Below, piece after piece: positions 51,145 to 64,000 of a stretch of 64,000 nucleotides of DNA. Below the pieces are notes generated by a model. That model was not told where the DNA came from and ran no database searches. It worked only from the letters and a program-made list of their open reading frames with translations. The stretch covers positions 4,445,001 through 4,509,000 of the forward strand of contig NC_135555.1 in NCBI RefSeq assembly GCF_964340395.1. The letters are read 5' to 3'. The translations under genes were made by a program, and so were the position numbers. Each line of letters opens with the position of its first letter. Within the stretch, counting starts at the first letter, position 1. Origin of the DNA: Glandiceps talaboti. Lineage: Eukaryota > Hemichordata > Enteropneusta > Spengelidae.

Positions 51145-51590
51145 TGAGCATAGCATTAATATTAACATCAAATGTATAGTGTACAGAAACACTGAATATT
51201 GATTAGTAGTATTGATTTGAATTATGTTGTTGAGGTTACATTATATGAGTATCTGTTGGTACCTACCACTGCCAGCCATTACAGTGAGAACTCTGTACAT
51301 GCATATACAAATGGGAAGAGAAGATTTAAATATTCAATATTTACCAAAATAAGAGCACAACTAATATCTGTTCCAACTTCTTTAAAAATGTAATTTTAAT
51401 ATCTGCTTGAAGAGAATGTCTGTACATCCGATGTCATTGTCTATGCACAATTTTAATAAACTTATTTGAATTATGCTTTCAATTGTGTCTGTTCATGTTC
51501 TTTGTCATATTCCAGTTACCCACTACTATTTGCAGCAATGTGCAATACCAGCATCACATCAAGGGTGGCCTCCCTACATTAGTGAAAATG

Positions 51591-51815
<225 letters not shown>

Positions 51816-52599
51816 AGGAAAACGTTGGCAGTGGATGCCAGTCATATAAGAATACAAGAGGCAGTTAACAAGATACATCAACAATTTTATAAGACCCTGA
51901 ATATGGGACTGGTGAAGATAAATAGTTGTATAGTTTTTACCACAATCTGATATAGGAATAATCAAGATGATCATTCCCAAAACAACAAAAAACAAAAACA
52001 AACATACAATATACAAAATATGAAGAATTCTCAGTCGTATTGCTTCATCAGATGCTACTTAAAGTGTTGTTTGGAAGCATCTTGTGGACTGAAGTGAGGG
52101 CCAAAATAGTTGCAATGGGTTTTGTGAACTAAATTTGTATTGAATGACTGCCTTGACTTGGTACATTGTTGTATTAACCCTTTCATTCCTAGAGACGACA
52201 TTGGAATAAATAGAAACTTGATTGTAAGAACATTTTCTAAAATTTAAGAATATTACTTCATTGGGAAGTAATATTTCTTGAATTCTGGTCTAAAATAAAG
52301 TTGATCTTTTTCCAAAAATTACAGAGAAACAAGAATTTTTGTTCAAAAATTTTGACGGGAAAGTTTCTAGTCCTGAAAGGGTTAAAGCAGAAAGCAGACA
52401 AGTTAAGTCTGTAAACCAAGCAATTTTATTATACGAATGTGACATTGAAAGGAAACACCTTGCAAATACTTTTTAGCTGACCAACGGACACAGAGATTCA
52501 TGGGGGGGGGGGGTTTATATACAGAAATGACCCATCTCCATCTGTGCCCCTCATCTATAGAATGCTTTCCCATCGCAGCTCCTAGCTACTCCTTCATTA

Positions 52600-53057
52600 G
52601 CTGCAATAATTGTATAGTTTGCTGTGATTTTGAATGAGTTTTCTTCTGTTTTTTTGTCGTTCCGATGTTTAACTGGAAGCAAACGCTTCAATTCCTGTAA
52701 CGTAAACACAAATAGGAAAGATCAGGCTGAAAACGTGAGCGAGATGTCAGCGAACTACCTGTTTCAAAATGCTGCGTGCGTTGCTACATTTGCCGATTTG
52801 GGGTACCTCTGAACACTTCTTGGGTCTTGAAGGCTCCATAATTAATGTTGGAGTTAGGAAATGGTGGCAGGTAAGGCATAATTTAACAGAAAAATCCACC
52901 CGACTTTGCGATTATTAAGATCTGAACCGCTTCGTATTCGCGTAACGTTACAGGAATTGTAGCGTTTGCTTCCAGTTCAACATCGGAACGAAAAATGCAT
53001 AAAAACAGAAGAAAAACCCTCAAAATCACAAGAAACGATAATTACAGCTACTCCTCA
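52600..53057. repeat. Large inverted repeat, about 105-bp arms
   Basis: Left arm 52600-52707 and right arm 52943-53057 share TGTGATTTTGA, TTTTCTTCTGTTTTT, TCGTTCCGATGTT-AACTGG and AAGCAAACGCT-CAATTCCTG in opposite orientation, about 85% identical. The approximately 235-bp centre is single-copy here. Fold-back or MITE-like element. Confidence 0.8.
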
Positions 53058-53059
53058 AT

Positions 53060-53292
53060 ATGACAGTTTAAAAGCAGTTTGAAAACTAACCTTTTTAGGT
53101 CTTTTTATCATTAGGCACTTTTTATATTTTACCTTTGTGTATGTGTACCCTTTTACTAGTGTGTTCTTCTGATATGTGGATATCTTAAAAAAATTCGCAT
53201 GATGTATTTTTGTTGTCTTTTTTATTCCTGTCAGTTGTACAGTGCATTGTGATTATTTTTAATGTAAGCGCTTTATAAGAAATAAAGGTTAA
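53060..53292 (+). mobile_element. Decayed non-LTR retrotransposon 3' end (tentative)
   Basis: The start reads like a broken reverse-transcriptase C-terminus (S-L-K-x-V-x-K-x-N-L-F, with a stop and frameshift). The end has GTAAGCGCTTTATAAGAAATAAA, a typical LINE 3' tail. Only the tail is clear. Confidence 0.35.
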
Positions 53293-54200
53293 GATTACAC
53301 ATCTATCTCTTCATACTCTTTCATCACACTCAGCCATCTTTCTGACACCCTCATGACTGTAACAGACACACAGGAGTTGCCAATGATGCGGCAACGCATA
53401 TGTCCGGTACTCGAGTAGTACATGTCTGCACTGGCTTCGTGTAAGCTTACTGTCTATCCCGATGATATGACGGGAACTGATATTGTTTGACGTTTGACTG
53501 TGACCTCTATCATCAAGGTCAAATTGCTCAAAAACTTCGAAAGTTTTGTACCAAGGGACTCAATTCAGGTGTCTGCATCATGTTTATAGAAGTAATCATT
53601 CAGAACTTTGATCTTCATCTTTTATCTTCAAGGTCAAATTATAACTTATAGGAAATTGCCCAATAACTTTTGAAGTTTTGTATCGAGGCTAAGTGTGTCA
53701 AGTCTTTACTTGGAAACCAACCACAATTTGAGGTCCAGTTTGAAATTCAATTATGAACTGATTCTTTACAGTTTGAAATCATGATTTGCTTCTATGCTTG
53801 AAAAAAAGTGGAAAAGTGTTGATTGGCATGTTAAACTGTATTATACATAAAAGGCAAAGTGAACCCAATCAGAATTTGTGTACACCTGGTTTGGCGTCCT
53901 TCACATTCAGGAAACCACTTTGTTTGTCAATGTTACACGTCGCCAGTTTTCCGATCCGAGATATAATATGTAAAATGGAGCTCACAACTGACACCTTGGT
54001 TTAGACATTGGAACTCGTCGATTAGCCAATCAGAGACAGAGATTATTGTACGTACACCTGGACGAACTTGGATTTTGTAAGTTCGTACAATATATGACAC
54101 ATACAATCAGAGCTTCGCCGGGTTGTAACACTTGACGCAACGAGGCAATGTTTGTTCATTTTCAGTAATTCCGTCCTCGAAACTGACCGAGTCAAACATT

Positions 54201-55453
54201 ATGCCGAAGAATACATATTTCATCTATACTATTGTTGTAATTTGTGGATTTAACTTGTCCACGGCAACTGGTCGTTTCGGTGAAGAGTTTGCTGACAAAA
54301 CAGAAGATGACGTCTTCGAAGACATGGGACAGGTATACCTCAACAAATGGGTGGTGGTTGACAGTCGAGTTGAACTCGATATTGTAGTCGAAGATACTTT
54401 CGGTAACTATACAACTCTTGTCTTATCTATCACCGTTGATTTCAGAATACACTGTTTGAATTTTTAGTGGCAATGATTTACGGCGTATATGACGATAATG
54501 GATAACACTTTCTGTTCGAGGAAATACTTCATTGATTTTAACGAAATACAATGTACCTCTTCCCACCGGTTTGGGAAAAAATGGGTACTTTGATACATGT
54601 ACTTTTTTGTAATTTAAAAAAAAATAACACGATAAAACGGGCAAATATACAATTTCAAGAGTTCAGTTAAAATTTTTAGTCGAGATTAGTTAGGCTAACG
54701 ATCGGAGGAGGGGGGTGGGGGAGGCGTTACGCACGGGATTCCCTCTTCTGAAATGTTCTTTCCCTAGAAACAAATCTTTCAGACCATTACTAATTATTTC
54801 GCATGTTACTTCAGGTTTTTTGCATGTCAATAGTATTTTATTGTACAATCTCCAGTCCATTGTCCATGTTATAAAAACAATAGGTTTAATTGTGATCGAA
54901 CACACTAATCAATGATCAATCAATCAATCAATCAACCAACCAACCAACCAACCAACCAACCAACCAACCAACCAACCAACCAACCAACCAATCAACCAAT
55001 CACTCAATCAATCAAGCTGTTGATAATCAATCGAAAAATTCAAATCAACCCAAAACCTTTTCTCCTTCTTGTTCTAGCAAATATCTATGCGGTTAGCAAA
55101 GATATGTTTTTATATACGAACAATTATTGTGTGACCTGAATTTCTTTAATTATCATTGTTTCTACAGGAATAGATGAAATATGGGTGCTTGATTTTCAGC
55201 CGTTTATTCGACAAGGTGAACCGTTCATAGATGAAACAAGTGGTAATTTGATATCCACAAATACTGGTAGTTGTTCAAATATCTACAATGATGCAACTTT
55301 AGCGGACAATTATTTCAGCGACGAGTTTTTCAAAGATCTGAATGGAACTGGCAATAAGGACCTATTTAACATTTATATCAGAGGTGATGGCTATTTTAAA
55401 AACGGAACTACAAGAATGGACAATGTAAGTTGACACCTACATTAATTAAGTTG

Positions 55454-55552
<99 letters not shown>

Positions 55553-56451
55553 AACAGTTTTCATTAGTTTGGTAGATCAAATGATTTACAAAGGTTATAA
55601 CACACACTGTCACAAGCAGTTCAAAGTTTTGTAGCATTGAGCTTTCAAATGTCTTGGTCAACGATCCTCATCACATAATGACAAATTCCATAATTACAGC
55701 TCAGTGACCCCTAGGAAGCGGTTTGATCAGCCGATTGTAGATGTTAGGTAGTTCGATGCCCCATCTCTGTTGATCTTGGGACTGTGTAGCGTCTAATGTT
55801 CCCCAACCTTCCTCGGTATCCTCACATGTGGGGATGTATCATCAATAATGGAAATAGAGTCCAATACAAGTCGATGTTATGATTGTAGGGGAATAACACA
55901 GTTACAGTTTTCCCGATACACTGTAAATGTTACAACTATCCTGCAAGTTATTTGAAGAACTAATGGTAACGTTAGAAGCCAAAATGTTCGGGATTTTGTA
56001 CATTTACATTGTAATTACGTTATTAACTGAAGTTATAATACTTTATACATGTCGCGTCGACACACACACGGAAAACGTACGCCAAGCACGAAATTATTCA
56101 TCAATAGAGGGCGCTGTGTCCGAAAAGTTCACAGCAGACTAAAAATTTAGTTGCACTGCATCCATTGCTGGATCGCCCCTACATCCCGGGCGCGGGCCCT
56201 ACATCCGGAGGTATAGCTGTCCTATCGGCATCAGTCATCAAAGGAGAAGAAGGGACAACATGACTCTGCAATTCTGCTCAGTCATTGGAGACGTTTGGCA
56301 GTACATATTTCGGACGCTCAGCTGAGTGATGATAATGGTTTGGCTATGGCATTGGCATAGTCGAGACAAATCGCGAACCTATGGAGGTAGGATTACTGTT
56401 AAACCACAGGGGGCAGCGAGCATGTAACTGATTGATCGATCGATCGATCGG

Positions 56452-56485
<34 letters not shown>

Positions 56486-59400
56486 TATTTATTATTTGGT
56501 TGAATGATTGATCGATTGAATGATCAATTTTTGTGGTGCAATATAACTTATTTTGTGTGTGATATTGATCAGTTCACTCATTGAGTTTTAAAACTATCTC
56601 TTTTTCTCTCCCTGGTTACTTTGCTCTCAGCTATATCTCAGACCACTAGCAGTCTGAGGCTGTATGTAATTCTCTCTCTTCTTTATTGACTAAATAAAGA
56701 CGCCTTGTCCATTCTTCTAAATTAAAACATTCCTAATCTTATAATTGGCGAGATATCACTTACATTAACAGTTTGCTTTATCTCTCATCTGCTGGGAGAT
56801 TATCACACTGGACAAACATTCGATCATGCATAAACTAGTAAGAAAGTTCATGTGTTGCCTAAATGAGAAGTTATTCATCTGATCACAGTACCTCTACGGG
56901 CCATGGCCTGATATTCGTCTAGTTTTTGACAACTGTGTTCGAAGTTTTCAACTTCCAATAGTCCAGTCACCTGATATTTTTCTTTCCTTCCAGATACAAT
57001 ATGTTGGAAATTTGTCTACACTTTTTGAGTGTCAACAAACTGATGGCACCAAAGCTTGGAATGTACAGATCAATTATGAAGAGGTGGAAGCAGATACAAC
57101 GTTATACGCCATGAATGTACGACCAGCTACAATACTCAATGGACATGGAGGTGACAACCCCAAAGCAGTTGCCTATGTACAAAGTGAGATCTCATTGACA
57201 TGGAGGCTCTCAAGATATGTTATTGTCAAGTATGTGTTATGAATTGACTCTTGTCTATAATATAAATGAAAACTCATGTAGCTAGCAAGTCAAGGTTGTT
57301 TTGAATTAAAAGCTAGTATACATGTATATGATGTCATTTGGGCAGCATATTTTATAGTCTATCAGCTAGCCCTCGGATGTTCTTCCGATAAAATACGACA
57401 CACAGCCGAACAACGCTATCGAGGATGGAACATCCAAGGTCTAGCGAATGTCATCAGGATATAAATAACTGCCAATCAGATAACCGTATTAGCGACAAGC
57501 ACAAACAGAGAACAATAGCTAAATTTTCATGCATATTCATCTTAAGGAGGGGCTTGTATAAATAACCACCAATGCGTTAACTGAAATGTGTGAATGACAA
57601 CGTCTACACACTCATCAAACTCACAATTACCATAAACCGATAAGCCATAGTAATGACGTAAATGTGTTTGTCAACACTTGCATGCAGAGATTCCCCGAGG
57701 TCATAGGTTATTGAATATATTAAAGTATATATATGCATAGATGGCCCAACCCACCGCTCAATGTAATCTCAATGGAATGTCCGGTCTGAAAATGACATTC
57801 GCTAGACTGTTCGGGCAGGCCCTCACATGCGAACTTCGTTCGCTTATAGTTATAGCATCGAAAGAAAGCCCGAACGTCTAGCAGCAAGACTACATATTTT
57901 ACATCACTGTCGTTTATGTGTTTGTGCCACTGGTTACGGGATTTGTGCTATGGACACATTGCCTCAAGGGAGACAGCAGATATGCATATGTAATAGGTGA
58001 AAAATGAATATTGATGGTGTTTATACTGAAGGTAATAAGCACTTAGGAGTCATGAATAGTTAATGTTCATTTATTACATATGCATGTCTACATGCTGACT
58101 TCCATGAGGCAATGTGACTAACAGCAATAATCCCCAAATCAGGCAGAAATTCAAATTGGTGTTTGTCTGAAATCATGTCTAATGTAGGTGGTGTAAAGTC
58201 ATGAAATGACTCTCCAGAACCCAAAATTTATGAAAATGCCTTTTATTTCATGGCATGGCATTCTCAATGCTATTTGACACTTGTTGAGTAAAGTCCAGTT
58301 ATCATCTGATACAAGTGATGACTTTGAACAGTTCAAAGAGACTGTTTCAGTAATGTTAGTCTCTCTCTATTGTCGTTTGAGTTGATGGACTTTTTCTGTT
58401 GTCTTGTTTATGTCAGTGACCGAAACAAATCAAAGATCTGATATTTATTTTGAGTGTGTTTGATTTCAGCTCTGTGCTAAGTTCCAGAGTTGATTTAAAA
58501 GCAGTGTTTGACTTCGCTATTGTGGAACCTGTACTGCTAGCTGATGGAAGCCCAGATCCTGCCAGGACATATATCATCTTCGGTGTATCAACAACGTCCC
58601 CAATGAGTGGAAATGAAATGAATGTCTACAAAAATGGATCTGTTACATATGTGTCTGATAATCCTCAAAACAAATTAGTTCAAACAATGGAAGCTGTAAG
58701 TATAGATGTACTTTTATTGACAATTAAACAGATAAATGACACCACAAGGTTAGTAACACAGGAAATGTAAGGTACGTACGCCACGATGGGGCACAGAGTC
58801 ACACATCATTGGTCAACCCCTCTCAAAGAGAGAGGAGGCCGATGAGGGCAGAGTGAAATGACGTATCTTATAGTCTAGGGAAAGGATAGCCCAGGATTTG
58901 ATTTGAAGTGGAGTTATGCTGTATAATGGTGGGTGCTAACATTGTGTTTTGATTAATTGTCACCTGCCATGACAGGGATAGGGTCAGCATCTTGAGTATG
59001 TGAGGTGTGTCCACGCATATATATGTAGCTGTCTGTCTGTTATAAGCTAGTCAATTTGAGGAAGCATATCAATGTTTGCGACTGGATAAAGTTTTATTGT
59101 AAGGCAAAATAACATGACTTCAGAATATAGGGTAAGTAGGTTGGAATTTTATTTTATTCTACTTTAAAAATTTTTTTTTTATTAATAATTACTTTGACCC
59201 CAAGATAAGATACTCATTGGTCACAATACTTCTGAGAGAGTTTGATGAGGTGAAAAAGAAGTAAGTGAAGACAATTATAGGGTCAGTTGGGTTGTCAGAA
59301 ACACACTTTTTTAATTTGGTCTAATTCTACCACAAAACTCACTCTTTGAGAGAAAATTCTTGCTTGATTGTACATGTTGTATTTTAGAGAAAATATGTGA

Positions 59401-62400
59401 AATGTTGAAAGAAAATAACATTCATTTTGATGTCCAAGTGATAAAAAACAATAATGCCACTCGTACAATTATTATTTATTACAAGCTATATTGTAAATTT
59501 GTTTTTATTTGTGACAACAAGTACACAAATCAACAATTTTTAACCTTCAGCCATCAACTGTACCAGCAGAGTCGCCTGTGTGTCAGGTTCTTGAACCAGG
59601 ATTTTGCACTCAAAGTTGGGAATTTAAATTTGAATTAGAAGTAGATACCACCTCATTAACATCTGAGATGCCCATTGGTGCAGCTGGTAACTTTGAATTT
59701 GAATATTATGCAAATCAATGTGAAGATATGAATACTAATGAAGGTAAGGGAAAATAGTATTCCATGTTATAAATGAACATTTCTGGATGAATTTGTTTTA
59801 TAACGTATAGGCACCAGTTGTTATTTGATGCAAGACTTAATGCAAAAATGAGTGTGATGATATAGCAAAGTCTGGTTTTAAAGGGGAACACCACTCCATG
59901 AAATACAGATTTTTTCATAAACTTTGTCATTGTATGGACAATTTATACATGCACTTTGCCTTAGGTACACGAGTTGGGTTAGCAAGATTACTGACAGTTT
60001 CATTGATGGTGAAGAAATTTGCAGACATTTTAAGTCCCCTGAAGAGGGAGATTATTACAATGGGCTCTATCCGTCTGTGCATCCATCCATCCGACCGTAA
60101 TACGCCATTTCTCAGACGTTCAATATCTGATTTCTTTCAAACGTGGCACAAAGGAGACATGTTATATCGGGTCATATGCATGTCACTTTGTTTAGCGACA
60201 TATGCAAATTTGACCAAATGACAGCCATATTTGTAGTTAAAAATCAATATTTATGTCACAACTCCAAAATTGTAATACATAGACTCCATTCAAGTGTCTA
60301 CTTACTTGTTAACTCGAAAGTGGCCTGTTAACTGGAACTAAGACCATGGTTGAAACAGTGACAACAAGATGAAGAGAAGTATAATTCATTAATTCCCTTA
60401 TTTTATACTCTTCATTTCTACAGGATGTGTACAGCTGGACATGGATGCAAGGAGTGTGAAAACTGGTCTGACCTTACAAACTGTGGTCAGTGCTGCTGAT
60501 GAAGAGAAGGACTTCATTACTGTAAGTATTTATTATGTCCATTAATGTCTATGGAGAGTACAGTATCAAACATACATAATATGATGTACATTGATGATAA
60601 TGGTATTAAAATGTGGTTATTATATTTGAATTAAAACTACAAACTTTCAAATCATGTATTTGACAGTACCTAACTAGATTCAGAAAATTGCAATCCTTTA
60701 TCAACATTTACTAAAATGTCACGGTGGTGTTAAATCACTGGATACCCAACCTTGGCAAAAATTAAACCTAACAAAATAATGAAGCGTTAATCTTGTATTA
60801 GTTCGAAACTCAGAGCGTAGGTAATCTACATAGTATATTTTGGTGAAATCACTCCGTTTTCTTTAACTGTTGTTGTATACGTTCAATGATAAAGACTTGT
60901 CAACGAAGTGTTAGTATCACATTTGACACTTATCAAATCTCCTATTCAGTTGACATGTTTGGACTATGACACTTCGCATGGAAATTGTAGGATGTATTTT
61001 GTCAATCACAAATTGTTTGATAGATAAAGTTCTGAATATCTAAAGTGCACTCAGCTTTGAAAGTTGAAGGTCATGTGTGCAACAGTGTGCCATCTACTAA
61101 AAGACCAACTTTATGGTAAAGTTACAGTGATAAAAACTGGATTTCCTTGTCAGTATAGGATAAGGGAATACTAAATGTAGTCCTTCATAACAAATTGCTG
61201 TGTCAGTAGAATGACAAATTGCCTGAGAGGACACATTGGTGTCTATAGTATTGTGACATCCACTGATGGCATCTTTTGACAGATTTACATTATTAAATTG
61301 GCTAATCAAAGAGGTGAAGATCTGAGAGGTGGGCAAGGTGTTCAACACGGTGAAAATGTGACATTGGAAGTAAATTTTTCACCAGCCTTCTTACGAGACG
61401 AATATGCACTAGAGTTACAGCTTTTTATGGTGTGTATTGGTGACCACCTGCAGTATTCAACAAGAGTAAGTCTTACTCTTTGTACTATTACATGTATATC
61501 TGTGATTTCTTCCACTGGTGTGTGTACACATACTATTGATATCTGTGAATTACTTCCACTGGTGTGTGTACACATGTGAATTACTTCCACTGGTCTGTGT
61601 ACACATACTATTGATGTTTGCACTCTGGTGCAACACAGCAAACATTATTGTGCATCTTTATGCAAATAATTGCGAGAGCTGCACTTGTACACAACATCCT
61701 GTGAACATACATTTACATTTTTATACACTCTATATGTATACACTTACATGTATGTCTGTTAGTCACCAGGGATACAAGCTTGACTAGCTTTGCTCATTCT
61801 TGATCCCTTTTTGCCATGTGTATTCTGTTATGTACCTATTTTAAGGCTAATTTTATTATATTTGTGAATAAATGTTATTAGATACAGATAAATATTTTGG
61901 ATAAATGTGTCATACTAGTAATTACAGTACCTGCAACCTGCTAAAAATATATATTGTAAAACCACCTTACTGATTATTCTGACTTCAAATAGGGTTGCCT
62001 TGGTGCCGGTAGTGATGAACGATACACTGCCTTTGTTGATGATAATCTCTATTTCAAGTATAATCCCAATGAAGATCCCATGTATGGAATGACTCGAGAT
62101 GAGATTGAAGGTACAGACCAGTCTGGGACACAAGGCTTGTCAACTACAGCACCACCACAAAGTCCTAGTATGTACACTTTTTAAAATAATACATGTACAT
62201 GTTCTGTGCACAAGTTTTGAACTTTTGCTCCATCTCTGTTCAGTTTAGGAGTTGTTCCAAACATATGTAGGAATTATGAAAAATATTTGTATTGAGTAAT
62301 GTTCATGAAATGTATTATTTTAATCTCAATTTTGATACAAGAATTCATTTTTAGCACAACTGAACTTTAATATATGGTTCAGTAACGCTTTAGGCATGGT

Positions 62401-62419
62401 TCGGTGTCTCCATCCATCC

Positions 62420-62463
<44 letters not shown>

Positions 62464-62500
62464 GTCTCTCTGTCGATCCATCTGTCTGTCTGTCTCTCTC

Positions 62501-62543
<43 letters not shown>

Positions 62544-62547
62544 CTGT

Positions 62548-62608
<61 letters not shown>

Positions 62609-64000
62609 CAACTTAAACTCAAAAATTGCATAACCAATTGCCTTATAATTTGGTGGTGACATTACTTTTGGTGTCAAGTTGGGAAATTGTTCAAATGAAA
62701 ATGATCACATCAAAGATGTGTGTTTTGGGTAAAAAAATGTTATTCTTGGTAAAAAAACTTAAATTCCAAAACTACTGGGCAGATTGGGCTGAAATTAGGT
62801 GGGAACATTCTTAGGGGTGTTTTGATGAAGAATTTGATGATCTCATCAGTGATATGCAAATTAGGTCTAAACATTTGTCTTTTTGTCAAAATTCTTTAAT
62901 TCCAAAATTAATGAGCAGATTGGGCTGAAACTTGGTGGGAATGTTCTTAGGTGTGTTTATATGAAGAATTGTTCATGACATGATCCCATCAGTGATATGC
63001 AAATAGGGCTAAAATATGTCTTTTTGGTCAAAAATCTATCATTCCAAAGAACTACGGAGCAGGTTGGGTTGAAATGTAATGGGGGTGCATTTGGGTAGTG
63101 TAGAGGAAGGTGTATTCAAAACATGATAATCCCATCAGCAATATGCAAATTAGGTCTATAAAATCTCAATTTTGGTCATAAACCCTTGAAAACTACATGA
63201 TGAATGGGGCTGAATCTTGGTGGGAATGTTTCTGGATGCCTTATTCTGCAAGTATTCAAAACATTTTGACACAACTGGCCCTAGTAACCATAACTACACC
63301 CTTAGTAACAGTGAAATGATGCATATTACAAAGATAACAACAGGGATTGGTAGGTAAGTGAATAAAGATTGTATGCAAATATGCCTAGCAACAAGCTCAC
63401 ACCCATAGCAACAGCCAAATACAGTTGTGCTACGGTGCCATTGCCACTATTTTTTGTGTATTAACTAATGTGTATTCAGATTCTGATTGATAACATTGCA
63501 AATTTGGATCCTTTTTCCATACTGTAGTGTTTCTAAAACCGAAATTTACTTCAAAGTTTCACTGTAAAATATCTCCTTTGAGTGTAATTATCCTTTGTAA
63601 GGTATTTTTAGTACTTTTCATGAAACAATATAGCCTCCTTTTGCCATATTTGATTTGATTTTGTATGTTTCAGCCTTTCAGCTTCCAGACCCAGTTGCAT
63701 TTTGGCCATTGAATTTCTTGTTTGAATTTGATGATATGAGTGGAAATGATAACGATGGTACTTCCTGGAGTGTATCACTATCATATGATGTTGATCACTA
63801 TCCAGATGGTGTGTACAGATTTCTTCCTGACGTTGCATCCTACATTGAGTTTCCAAACAATGGAGCATTTGATATCAATGATAAATCCATGACTTTGTTG
63901 ATGAAAGTGTACCCTAGTGGATCAAGTGGACCTCTGTTCTCTTTTGGACAGGATGGTGTTGGACTTCAACTCTCTCAGGAATCATCGAATGATCTTACTG
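54201..64000 (+). CDS. Secreted or membrane protein with laminin-G-like domain, partial (3' end off window)
   Basis: Nine coding exons: 54201-54402, 55168-55424, 56994-57229, 58470-58695, 59551-59743, 60424-60521, 61283-61465, 61993-62167 and 63674-64000 (open at the edge). All junctions are GT-AG with matching phases (1,0,2,0,1,0,0,1), giving 632 residues so far. The N-terminus has a hydrophobic signal-like stretch ([14 protein letters not shown]). Residues about 25-525 are beta-rich with several N-glycosylation sequons and scattered Cys, and no family I can name. A Ser/Thr/Pro-rich linker (exon 8) precedes a LamG/concanavalin-like domain in exon 9: [40 protein letters not shown] and GPLFSFGQ. 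Such domains bind glycans or partners in extracellular matrix and adhesion proteins. The start ATG follows a frame with no earlier ATG. Confidence 0.8.
54918..55014. repeat. (AATC)n / (AACC)n microsatellite
   Basis: Tetranucleotide array in intron 1 of the LamG gene. Confidence 0.95.
55456..55550. repeat. (TA)n microsatellite
   Basis: About 47 TA units starting roughly 30 bases after the exon-2 donor of the LamG gene. Confidence 0.97.
55551..56993. other. Intron 2 of the LamG gene, remaining part
   Basis: Includes GC-rich patches at about 56160-56215 and a (GATC)/(GATT) array at 56427-56525. No nested gene seen. Confidence 0.5.
57357..57446. repeat. Inverted repeat in LamG-gene intron 3, first
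   Basis: GCTAGCCCTCGGATGTTC at the left pairs with GAACATCCAAGGTCTAGC at the right, with ACACAGCCGAAC inside. Confidence 0.65.
57803..57880. repeat. Inverted repeat in LamG-gene intron 3, second
   Basis: GCTAGACTGTTCGGGC pairs with GCCCGAACGTCTAGC. Inner TTCGTTCGCTTATAG and ATAGCATCGAAAGAAAG. The AGACNTTCGG-CTTTCTTTCGAT phrase recalls the fold-back element at 6462-6632. Confidence 0.65.
57985..58225. repeat. Dispersed repeat, copy 2
   Basis: Counterpart of 46520-46735, in intron 3 of the LamG gene. Confidence 0.7.
58765..58876. repeat. Short dispersed MITE-like repeat, copy 2
   Basis: Counterpart of 24045-24148: TGTAAGGTACGTACG start, CACACATCATTGGTCAACC and GCCGATGAGGGCAGAG inside, TATCTTATAG end. 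Located 70 bases after the exon-4 donor of the LamG gene. Confidence 0.7.
62410..62606. repeat. (CTGT)n and (GT)n microsatellites
   Basis: Adjacent tetranucleotide and dinucleotide arrays in the last visible intron of the LamG gene. Confidence 0.97.
62620..63250. repeat. Diverged tandem repeat, about 4-5 units of about 130-140 bp
   Basis: Units share TTCCAAAA, GAGCAGATTGGGCTGAAA, TGGTGGGAATGTTCTTAGG and CATCAGTGATATGCAAAT, with growing divergence toward 63250. In intron 8 of the LamG gene. Confidence 0.85.

Noticed and set aside
62326-62677. Thr-His-rich ORFs
   Set aside because: Translations of (GT)n/(CTGT)n microsatellites.

Overview
This is a 64-kb piece of animal nuclear DNA. It is AT-rich and full of microsatellites, with spliced genes that follow GT-AG rules. 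The genes are of metazoan type: GCSH, an Eip71CD-type MSRA, GFOD, NUDT19 and family-1 glycosidases. Together with SINE, MITE-like and fold-back repeats, this points to an invertebrate, most likely a marine lophotrochozoan or non-vertebrate deuterostome. I cannot name the species. Exon structures below were joined by hand from splice sites, reading phase and family similarity.

Layout. 1-2094 (-): a GH1 beta-glucosidase whose 3' end runs off the left edge. 2095-7642: intergenic DNA with four fold-back or palindromic elements. 7643-9675 (+): a second GH1 gene, head-to-head with the first. 11699-12301 (+): a one-exon MYND zinc-finger protein. 15133-23258 (+): GCSH, the lipoyl-carrier H protein of the glycine cleavage system, with five coding exons. 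Its last intron opens with a 2.9-kb minisatellite. 27506-29587 (-): MSRA, three coding exons, with TGA at the catalytic cysteine codon (candidate selenoprotein). 30228-30591: a tRNA-derived SINE. 35151-36344 (+): intronless GFOD. 43268-45874 and 47242-50296 (+): tandem NUDT19 paralogues. 54201-64000 (+): the first nine coding exons of a secreted or membrane protein that reaches a laminin-G-like domain and runs off the right edge.

The genes form no operon-like unit. Several are organelle or redox housekeeping genes: mitochondrial glycine cleavage, peroxisomal CoA-ester hydrolysis, methionine sulfoxide repair and a Gfo/Idh/MocA oxidoreductase.

Two observations stand out. (1) In GCSH the exon-4/intron-4 junction, including its 5' splice site, has been amplified about 63 times. 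Units are 45 or 48 bp, so every intact copy (about 35 keep GGTAAG) is a possible donor in the same phase as the real one. Alternative donor use would insert 15-16-residue acidic repeats into the H protein without breaking frame. (2) MSRA reads U-F-W (TGA TTT TGG) where the family has C-F-W, and the frame is intact on both sides. I did not find a convincing SECIS element by eye.
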